This document shows positions 1 through 5,585 of a stretch of 6,855 nucleotides of DNA, piece after piece. This DNA comes from Halobacteriovoraceae bacterium (GTDB lineage: Bacteria > Bdellovibrionota > Bacteriovoracia > Bacteriovoracales > Bacteriovoracaceae). Location: assembly GCA_018663815.1 (NCBI GenBank), contig JABJPQ010000086.1, positions 1 to 6,855 on the forward strand, given 5' to 3'. Both the position numbers and the translations under genes were made by a program. The notes beneath the pieces were generated by a model, which made no database searches, was not told the origin of the DNA, and was given only the letters and a program-made list of their open reading frames with translations. Numbering within the stretch: position 1 is the first letter of the stretch; each line of letters opens with the position of its first letter.

Positions 1-2510
1 AACTCTTTTTTGACGATGCTAGTATTGCTTCAAAAATATTAAACATCTCGCTCACCCATAGAGGAAAACTTGGTGGCCACCCCATTCCAATGTCGGGTAT
101 TCCTCACCACGCAGCCAGCTCTTACGTCGATAAAATTACGGCCCAAGGTCAAAAGGTAGCGATCTGCGAACAAATCGAAGATCCTAAAATGGCAAAAGGA
201 ATCGTTAAACGTGCGGTTACCCAAGTCGTGAGTCCAGGGATGCCCTATGACCTAGATAAGAGTGAATCTCTAACTCATAAGTATATGGCCTGTGCCTACA
301 AACAAGATGAGACGTACTATTTAATTTTTATTGATTATACAACTGGTGACTTTTTTGGTTTAACGCTTAACTCGGCTCAAGACCTTATTGAGAAACTTCA
401 CATTTATGGACCAAAAGAATTTATTTCATACCTTGGACAATGGGAACAAAGCCCAGAGCTATTAAATTATCTCAACAAAAGTGCGATTCTCAATACTCAT
501 TTATCAGAAGAATATTTCAGTGAAAAATATACTAATATTTACATTGAAAAACTTATTCCTACCTATAAACGAGATCAAATTATATCCCTGCATAAAAATA
601 TCTTAGCTCCCATAGGTGCGCTAAGCTATTATATCTGTTCAACCCAGTCGCTAGAAAGTATCTCTCACATACGCCCCTTTCAAATTAAAAGCTTTGAAAT
701 GGATATGAAAATTACTTATCCCGCTTTGGTTGGGCTAGAGATTTTTCCAAAAACAAAAGAACAATACAAAGACTCAATGCTAGGTCACCTAGACTCAACT
801 AAAACAGCGATGGGTTCGCGTAAACTTAAAACTGTTTTTCAAGCTCCCCTAAGAGATGGTGAGCTTATTCAAAAACGCCTTGATACCGTCGAGTACTTAA
901 TGAGTGATATTGATCGCCTTAAAGAAATTCGATCACTTCTATTTGATATCAGAGATGTTGAACGAATCATGGCCAAGGTTTCTACTCATAAAGTTAATGG
1001 CCCTGATCTTATCAACCTTGCAAATGCTAATATTGCCTATGCCCAAGCATTTGCATTAGCTAAAAAAATTCCAAAAACAATTTTAAGTAAATTATCCAAA
1101 GAAGAAAACCTTCAACTAAAAGAGCTTGAAGAGAAAATACTTAGGACCATTAATGACCAAGTAGGTGCAACACTTGAAAAAGGAAATCTCATTAAAGCCG
1201 GCTGTCATAAGCAACGAGACAAACTTTCAAAACTAAGTGAGAATGCAGCTGAGTCACTGATGGAACTTGAAGCAAAATACAGAAAAGAAACAGGTATTAG
1301 CAATTTAAAAATTAAATCTAATAATGTTGCAGGTTATTTTATCGAAGTCAGTAAATCACATACCTCCAAAGTTCCAAGCATGTTTGTAAGACGGCAAACG
1401 CTTGTTAATTGTGAAAGGTATCAAAGTCCTGAGCTAGCTGATTTTGAAAAAGAAGTTCTAAGTGCCAAAGATAAACTTTATAAGTTAGAGCGAAAAATAT
1501 TCAACGAAATTACTGAAAATGTCATTAGCGCATCTCAAGCAGTTTTAAAACTTGCTCATAATATTGCTTTCATTGATATTTTTCAAAGTTTTGCCTGGGT
1601 TTCTTTTCAAGATGGATTTTCAAGACCAGAAATTAAAAATAAAAAAGTCATTGCGATTAAGCAAGGTTGGCATCCCCTTATCAAAAAATCTCTTAAGGAT
1701 CAGTTTGTAAATCATGACTTTGATCTCGATCAAGATGTCTTCTTTGGGCTTATAACAGGTCCAAACATGGCCGGAAAAACAACGGTCATGCGAGAGGTGG
1801 CCATCATTCAATTTTTGGCTCAAGTGGGATGTTTTGTTCCCGCCAAAAAAGCCACTCTCGGCTTAACTGATTATATTTTTTCTCGTCTAGGGGCCAGCGA
1901 TGATATAATTAAAGGCCAATCAACATTTATGGTTGAGATGAGTGAAACGGCTGAAATTATTCGTCACGCGACTGAGGACTCTCTCATTATTTTAGATGAG
2001 ATAGGACGTGGAACTTCAACCTATGATGGAATGAGTATTGCTTGGTCTTTGGTAGAGCATTTTATTAATCGCACTAAAGCGCTCACATTATTTTCAACTC
2101 ATTACCATGAACTTATTGATCTCGTAGAGCAATCTGAAAACGCTAAAAACCTCACGGTAAAAATTGTTAATGAAAATGGTAATATTCAATTTTTATACAA
2201 ACTCATTGAACAGGGAGCCAAACAAAGTTTTGGGATTAATGTTGCAAAACTAGCAGGCTTACCTTGTGAAATTCTCAACCGCTCCGGTGAAATTTTAGCC
2301 CAGCTAGAATCGAGTGAGAATAAAAAAACGATTAATACTGATAAAGAACAAATTAATCAGCTGGATATGTTTGGAAGTACACCACAAATTATTTATGAAG
2401 ATACTTCCGCTCCTATTATTGAGGAACTTGAAACAATTGATGTGATGAATATGACTCCACTTGAAGCCATTGCTAAGCTTCAACACTTAAAAGAGCAGTT
2501 TCTACAGTAG
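1..2510 (+). CDS. mutS: DNA mismatch repair protein MutS (5' partial)
   Basis: MutS binds base mismatches and small loops, then acts as an ATP-driven sliding clamp that recruits MutL. The gene runs in from the left edge: the first complete codon is at 3 (LFFDDAS), which lines up just after the family's Phe-X-Glu mismatch-reading motif, so roughly 38 N-terminal residues lie outside the window and 835 are visible. The ATG at 90 is internal. Visible hallmarks in order: PMSGIPHHA and VAICEQIEDP of the mismatch-binding domain; RRQTL and NCERY of the clamp region; Walker A GPNMAGKTT (1758-1784); the STFMVEMSE signature; Walker B LIILDE followed by IGRGTSTYDG (from 1983); FSTHYHEL; and QSFGINVAKLAGLP. 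Near the C-terminus QLDMF (2358-2372) matches the beta-clamp (DnaN) binding consensus, and the last ~20 residues (TPLEAIAKLQHLKEQF) resemble the tetramerisation tail. No frame damage is seen. No obvious rho-independent terminator follows; the stop overlaps a minus-strand gene remnant. Confidence 0.98.
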   Translation, partial: LFFDDASIASKILNISLTHRGKLGGHPIPMSGIPHHAASSYVDKITAQGQKVAICEQIEDPKMAKGIVKRAVTQVVSPGMPYDLDKSESLTHKYMACAYKQDETYYLIFIDYTTGDFFGLTLNSAQDLIEKLHIYGPKEFISYLGQWEQSPELLNYLNKSAILNTHLSEEYFSEKYTNIYIEKLIPTYKRDQIISLHKNILAPIGALSYYICSTQSLESISHIRPFQIKSFEMDMKITYPALVGLEIFPKTKEQYKDSMLGHLDSTKTAMGSRKLKTVFQAPLRDGELIQKRLDTVEYLMSDIDRLKEIRSLLFDIRDVERIMAKVSTHKVNGPDLINLANANIAYAQAFALAKKIPKTILSKLSKEENLQLKELEEKILRTINDQVGATLEKGNLIKAGCHKQRDKLSKLSENAAESLMELEAKYRKETGISNLKIKSNNVAGYFIEVSKSHTSKVPSMFVRRQTLVNCERYQSPELADFEKEVLSAKDKLYKLERKIFNEITENVISASQAVLKLAHNIAFIDIFQSFAWVSFQDGFSRPEIKNKKVIAIKQGWHPLIKKSLKDQFVNHDFDLDQDVFFGLITGPNMAGKTTVMREVAIIQFLAQVGCFVPAKKATLGLTDYIFSRLGASDDIIKGQSTFMVEMSETAEIIRHATEDSLIILDEIGRGTSTYDGMSIAWSLVEHFINRTKALTLFSTHYHELIDLVEQSENAKNLTVKIVNENGNIQFLYKLIEQGAKQSFGINVAKLAGLPCEILNRSGEILAQLESSENKKTINTDKEQINQLDMFGSTPQIIYEDTSAPIIEELETIDVMNMTPLEAIAKLQHLKEQFLQ

Positions 2511-2512
2511 AA

Positions 2513-2546
2513 CCTTACACGTTGTAGAGCGTCCTTCACAAACAAT
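2513..2546. repeat. 34-bp direct repeat, left copy
   Basis: This stretch matches 5103-5136 in the same orientation at 33 of 34 positions; the single difference is C at 2518 against T at 5108, and 2519-2546 is an exact 28-bp match. Read on the minus strand it encodes the shared IVCEGRSTT segment of two related small-protein genes, including identical synonymous positions, although the flanking sequence is diverged. The repeats are 2590 bp apart and bracket the two-gene unit at 2750-4938. Confidence 0.9.
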
Positions 2547-2587
2547 ACGTACATCCCTACTAGCAAACCTATCGTTAAATGATAAAT

Positions 2588-2610
2588 CGTTTAAATTAAA
2601 ATTTAAAACG
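2588..2610. repeat. AT-rich imperfect inverted repeat
   Basis: CGTTTAAATT and ATTTAAAACG form nearly complementary arms around an A-rich centre, off by one inserted T. It lies between mutS and the next gene, inside the minus-strand remnant. It is almost entirely A/T with no following T-run on the plus strand, so a terminator role is unlikely; it may be chance in AT-rich DNA. Confidence 0.35.
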
Positions 2611-2690
2611 GTTGATAAAACTGCTTCTTATTATTTCAGTACTTTGTTGGTGTCTAAAATTTGATCAGGCCCAGTAATCATTGCAATCTC

Positions 2691-2729
2691 CATAATGATA
2701 AACAAAATATCGTTTAGTCTGTCTATACT
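2691..2729 (+). promoter_or_regulatory. Possible promoter for the secreted-hydrolase operon
   Basis: Two -10-like hexamers precede the operon: CATAAT (2691-2696) and TATACT (2724-2729), each 5/6 to TATAAT. Neither has a convincing TTGACA-type -35 box at 16-18 bp. TATACT would give a leader of only about 14 bases before the ATT at 2750. A promoter is expected here because mutS ends about 240 bp upstream, but the exact position is a guess. Confidence 0.2.
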
Positions 2730-2737
2730 TACAAACA

Positions 2738-2743
2738 CAGGAG
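2738..2743 (+). promoter_or_regulatory. Ribosome binding site fixing an ATT start
   Basis: CAGGAG lies six bases before ATT at 2750 and resembles the ribosome binding sites of the two downstream genes (AGGAGA at 4615-4620 and 5575-5580). No ATG, GTG or TTG in the long frame lies within reach of it. The nearby GTG at 2743 overlaps the site and is followed at once by TAA, so it cannot serve. This site is the main reason for placing the start at 2750. Confidence 0.6.
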
Positions 2744-2749
2744 TGTAAA

Positions 2750-4630
2750 ATTAAAAGCAATTTAGCTCTTATATTTATTTTATGCCTATTTTCACAGGCA
2801 AGCCTCTCAAAAGAGAGTCCGCTTAATTCGTTAAAGCTTAGTGTTTTTGAAGCTCTTCCTTCTGTTTTCATTTCAGGCATTATAAATAAAATACAGATAA
2901 CCAACTCTCAAATTAATGCAGTTCCAGTTGATTTTTGTGATAAAACCATCCCCGTTGGAACACGCTTTGGTGTTTACAATAGCCTTTTTAACAAATTAAG
3001 TATCTCAACGAGTTTGATTAATTCATATAATAAGTGTCCCCTTAAAATCACACCTTTAATTAAGAAGACGCTTACCCATGAATTATTTCATGCTTATGAA
3101 GACCATGCCAAAAAGAAACAACTTAATTATCCCGAATGTAGAACATCCCCTCGCCCCGGAGCAAAAAGAAGAGCCTCAACACACTGTAGGGCCATAAAGA
3201 AGCACAAACTTAGAAAAAACTTAATAAGTGATGATATTATTTTTCAAACGGCTTCTCTCCTTCATGGGCGAGTTAATGATAACTTCAAGGGTTACAGAGT
3301 ACTTGATCCATATGAGTTGAAAAATAAAGAAGAGTTTGCAGCTATTAACTTTGAAAGTTTTATATATGATAGTGAATATCAATGTCGGCGTCCAAGTATA
3401 TACAATTATTTTGCAGCTCACTTTAACTTTCATCCTTTTAAAAATATCTTGTGCAGCAAAACGAACGCTATTATTGTAGAAAGTGAGAACGCAAAGAAAG
3501 TCACACTTGATCTAGATCGAATTTATCAATTTCATTACTTAGAAGCAAGCAAGGGCAAGGGAGTTATAAGTGGTTTTGGACACTCAATGTTACGTGTTGT
3601 TACGTGTGCTCCATGGCGGCAAGTTGGTCCTGATTGCCTTAAAGATCTTGATCATCACATCGTTCTCTCTTACCGAGCAAATACCTTTAATTTAAATATT
3701 AGCCTCTTTAAAGGTATTACTGGAAAGTACCCTGCTCAGCTTTTTGCGCTTCCATTTACACAGATTATTAAAGAGTATAATGTACGGGAGTTAAGAGATT
3801 TATACAGTTACCCACTTCAACTAGATAAGCAGGAACGGGAAAGTTTTGTAGACAGAGTTCTCGAATCATTTTGGGAATATAAGGGTAGTTACAAGTTTTT
3901 TTCTAACAACTGCGCGACTGATACATACAAGCTTGTCGCTGGAATTGACCTTAAACTAGATAATAAGCTAATTAACAGTCGAACACCAATTGGTATTTTT
4001 GAAGATCTCATTAATCACGGATTTATAAATAAAATATATACAAACACTAAAAACCTAGGACCTCTAAACATTTTTAAAAGTGACTCTAAATATTTCAATA
4101 TTGCTTACCTACAACTCTTTAAAACCAAACTTAAAAAAGAGTATTTACTTAAACAAGTTGAAACAAACCCAACATTTTTAAACTCAATAACAAATGAACT
4201 AGAAGCAAATATCCTCAGAGATATCAATATCATGCATCCCTCACAACTCAAGTCAAAATACTTAAAAGACATCAGTGCCTTATACATTATACAAAAAAGA
4301 GTTTACAACATTTTAAAGGAGAAGGCTCACTTGTACTCTTTTAAGCTTAAACTTATAGAATATGAAAAAAAGACCTCGAAAAACAACTCAGAAGAAGAGA
4401 AATTGCTTGCAAGTACATATGGGATACCTTCATCAAACGAAGTTGATTCCTTTAGCAATGAGGACATTCAAGCATGGCTTGGTGACAATACTGTCGAGCT
4501 TAATAGTACTGACAGAAAAAACATCCAAAAAAAATATAATTTAGCTTATGAAAGGATTGATACGTTAACACGTATTTACAAATTAATTAACATGGTAAAA
4601 ATGCCATTACAAACAGGAGAATCCCTATGA
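2750..4630 (+). CDS. Exported DUF4105/Lnb-like hydrolase with HEXXH motif
   Basis: Predicted 626 residues if translation begins at ATT 2750; the first conventional start (TTG, 3014) would discard 88 residues that look real. Those residues begin with a signal peptide: Lys, then a hydrophobic run LALIFILCLFSQA and a likely cleavage near residues 18-20, so the protein is probably periplasmic or outside the cell. Next comes HELFH (3077-3091, about residues 110-114), an HEXXH zinc-protease-type motif. The central part carries the DUF4105 (Lnb N-terminal periplasmic) pattern: GFGHSMLR with His near residue 278, YPLQL, and FFSNNCATDTYKL with Cys near residue 388. These suit a papain/NlpC-like Cys-His active site. 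The last ~200 residues are Lys-rich and look helical. The end overlaps the next gene by four bases (ATGA). Substrate is unknown; hydrolysis of envelope or host/prey material is inference. The lack of a normal start could instead mean an inactivated 5' end. Confidence 0.75.
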   Translation: MKSNLALIFILCLFSQASLSKESPLNSLKLSVFEALPSVFISGIINKIQITNSQINAVPVDFCDKTIPVGTRFGVYNSLFNKLSISTSLINSYNKCPLKITPLIKKTLTHELFHAYEDHAKKKQLNYPECRTSPRPGAKRRASTHCRAIKKHKLRKNLISDDIIFQTASLLHGRVNDNFKGYRVLDPYELKNKEEFAAINFESFIYDSEYQCRRPSIYNYFAAHFNFHPFKNILCSKTNAIIVESENAKKVTLDLDRIYQFHYLEASKGKGVISGFGHSMLRVVTCAPWRQVGPDCLKDLDHHIVLSYRANTFNLNISLFKGITGKYPAQLFALPFTQIIKEYNVRELRDLYSYPLQLDKQERESFVDRVLESFWEYKGSYKFFSNNCATDTYKLVAGIDLKLDNKLINSRTPIGIFEDLINHGFINKIYTNTKNLGPLNIFKSDSKYFNIAYLQLFKTKLKKEYLLKQVETNPTFLNSITNELEANILRDINIMHPSQLKSKYLKDISALYIIQKRVYNILKEKAHLYSFKLKLIEYEKKTSKNNSEEEKLLASTYGIPSSNEVDSFSNEDIQAWLGDNTVELNSTDRKNIQKKYNLAYERIDTLTRIYKLINMVKMPLQTGESL

Positions 4631-4938
4631 AAAAATTATTACTAGCACTAACTTTATTAACAAGTTTATCAGCATCTGCATACCTTGAATCGAGTCAGCT
4701 AGGTAGTTCATCATCAGAGAATAGCCTATCAAGTGAAACGTCAGACTATTATAAAGAACAAGCTGTTGCTCATGAAGTTGCAGGTGATATCGTTGTTTAT
4801 AATCTTACACAAGAAGTTAAGCCAGCTCTAGCACAACAACTTGATCAGCTATCTCAAGATAAAGCAACAAAAGGCTTAACACTTGATCAAGCAGTTGAAC
4901 TTATCGACGCTGATGTTAAAGCTGTATTAAAAAAGTAA
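4627..4938 (+). CDS. Small secreted Ser-rich protein, unknown function
   Basis: 103 residues. The start is secure: ATG at 4627 sits six bases after AGGAGA (4615-4620) and overlaps the stop of the upstream gene as ATGA, implying translational coupling and one operon. Residues 1-18 form a standard Sec signal peptide (MKKLLLALTLLTSLSASA) with an Ala-Ser-Ala cleavage site before Tyr19. There is no lipobox cysteine, and the mature ~85-residue protein has no cysteine at all. Residues about 20-41 are Ser/Glu-rich and probably disordered. The remainder (EQAVAHEVAGDIVVYN, then LDQAVELIDADVKAVLKK) looks like acidic amphipathic helices. I do not recognise a family. The context suggests a partner, inhibitor or substrate of the co-encoded DUF4105-type hydrolase, but nothing in the sequence proves which. 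Confidence 0.85.
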   Translation: MKKLLLALTLLTSLSASAYLESSQLGSSSSENSLSSETSDYYKEQAVAHEVAGDIVVYNLTQEVKPALAQQLDQLSQDKATKGLTLDQAVELIDADVKAVLKK

Positions 4939-4949
4939 TTTTTAAAATT

Positions 4950-4983
4950 CACTAAGTGCTTGCATGGATGCAAAGCTCTAGTG
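4950..4983. repeat. Inverted repeat after the small secreted gene
   Basis: CACTA (4950-4954) pairs with TAGTG (4979-4983), and TTGCAT (4960-4965) with ATGCAA (4968-4973), separated by a 5-base mismatched bubble. It starts 12 bp after the operon's last stop codon, where a terminator would be expected, but no T-run follows, so it is not a classic rho-independent terminator. It may protect the 3' end or bind a protein. Confidence 0.4.
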
Positions 4984-5061
4984 TTACTCTCTCCACTTAA
5001 AGAAGTCGATTTTATAGTTAAACTTCAGACTATTTGATTGTTAACTATTCATTCAATAGAT

Positions 5062-5463
5062 TTACTTAACGACCTCATATGTATAATTATCACTTGGAAG
5101 GCCCTTATACGTTGTAGAGCGTCCTTCACAAACAATCGCTGAGTACATATTATCAGCTACTTTATTTTGGAAAACAACTAATTCTCCAATTGAGTGTCCA
5201 ACCTACAGTTTAAAATAGGCATGTCACCTACTCCAAAAGAAAGACGAACTCCAGCACCACATTCAATATGTGCATGTTCACCAGCACAACCTAAAGTATG
5301 TAAACAAGCTTTCCATCATTATGATAGATATCAAACCCAGCAGAGGTACTATTCGCATCGACTAAAGAGCCAGCGATGCAGGCGATTCTAGAGAATTTAA
5401 ATTCTGCCATAGCATTAGATGATAGAATTGCAATAGATATTGTTAGTAAACAATCTTTTTCAT
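5062..5463 (-). pseudogene. Frameshifted gene for small secreted protein (copy B)
   Basis: The minus strand carries about 134 codons of coherent protein sequence split over three frames. ATG (complement of 5461-5463) starts MKKIV and hits a stop after six codons. One frame over, a signal peptide continues (LLTISIAILSSNAMA, Ala-Met-Ala cleavage) into EFKFSRIACIAGSLVDANS and on to KLVYIL, then TAG (5291-5293). Another shift gives GCAGEHAHIECGAGVRLSFG to ILNC. A third gives VGHSIGELVVFQ through IVCEGRSTTYK to the terminal stop TAA (complement of 5062-5064). All three shifts are in the same sense, equivalent to losing one base each. The first is explained by TTTT shortened to TTT near 5453, and together they would restore a normal ~135-residue exported protein with about five cysteines. 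Family and function are not recognised. Alternatives are sequencing indels in an intact gene or true decay. Confidence 0.72.
5103..5136. repeat. 34-bp direct repeat, right copy
   Basis: Partner of 2513-2546 (33/34 identical, same orientation). Here it forms the 3' part of the frameshifted minus-strand gene, coding for IVCEGRSTTYK. After a few differing bases both copies also share GTACAT, at 2549-2554 and 5143-5148, consistent with common ancestry of a longer segment that has since diverged. Confidence 0.9.
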
Positions 5464-5514
5464 GAGTAAAGAAAGTCTCTCTAAGTGCCTAAAAAAGCGT
5501 AAAGCCATATTTTC

Positions 5515-5563
5515 CACAACACTACTACTGTTGATTATCATGATAATCAGTGGTAGTGTTGTG
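5515..5563. repeat. Long hairpin/palindrome upstream of the ATPase gene
   Basis: CACAACACTAC (5515-5525) is perfectly complementary to GTAGTGTTGTG (5553-5563). Inside it a T/G wobble, ACT/AGT (5527-5529 with 5549-5551) and a 3-base GTT bulge lead to the perfect 16-bp palindrome GATTATCATGATAATC (5533-5548). As RNA this would fold into a stem of about 21 pairs with a CATG loop. It ends 12 bp before the ribosome binding site of the gene at 5586. No T-run follows on either strand, so it is not a standard terminator. A protein operator, an mRNA stability or translation-control structure, or a mobile repeat are possible. Confidence 0.85.
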
Positions 5564-5574
5564 TTGATCAAATC

Positions 5575-5580
5575 AGGAGA
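5575..5580 (+). promoter_or_regulatory. Ribosome binding site of the DUF4143 ATPase gene
   Basis: AGGAGA, five bases before ATG at 5586, supports this start. It lies just downstream of the hairpin at 5515-5563 and remains outside its stem, so initiation could be influenced by, but need not be blocked by, the fold. Confidence 0.8.
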
Positions 5581-5585
5581 GCTTC

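Larger units (their letters stand above)
2502..2627 (-). pseudogene. 3' remnant of small secreted-protein gene (copy A)
   Basis: On the minus strand a 41-codon open stretch ends with a stop inside the mutS 3' end (TAG, complement of 2502-2504), so the two run convergently and overlap by 9 bp. Its C-terminal part reads RIVCEGRSTTCKVLL. The segment IVCEGRSTT is identical to the C-terminus of the frameshifted gene at 5062-5463, and weaker likeness continues upstream (LSFNDRFA against VVFQNKVA). It has no start codon or signal peptide: reading upstream in the same frame, a tandem TAATAA (complement of 2628-2633) interrupts it. The frame is then open again up to 2747 with no recognisable similarity. 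I infer a decayed C-terminal fragment of a paralogue. Function of the family is unknown to me. Confidence 0.6.

Noticed and set aside
90..92. ATG at 90 as the mutS start
   Set aside because: The frame is open to the window edge and codons 3-89 encode conserved MutS sequence (LFFDDAS through GGHPIP).
2665..2904. Minus-strand open frame of 79 codons across the start of the DUF4105 gene
   Set aside because: It overlaps the signal-peptide region of the plus-strand gene in antisense, has no ribosome binding site, and its sequence is not protein-like.
3014..3016. TTG as the start of the DUF4105-family protein
   Set aside because: No ribosome binding site lies before it, and 88 upstream codons in the same frame include a clear signal peptide preceded by CAGGAG.
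4362..4544. Plus-strand 60-codon open frame inside the DUF4105 gene
   Set aside because: It is an out-of-frame shadow within a Lys-rich coding region and has no start signal of its own.
5194..5391. Plus-strand open frame of 65 codons
   Set aside because: It lies antisense to the reconstructed secreted-protein pseudogene. Its product is rich in Pro, Arg, His and Cys and unlike a real protein, and no ribosome binding site precedes it.
5515..5563. Hairpin as a rho-independent terminator
   Set aside because: No run of T follows the stem on either strand, and the loop-proximal half is AT-rich, the reverse of the usual design.
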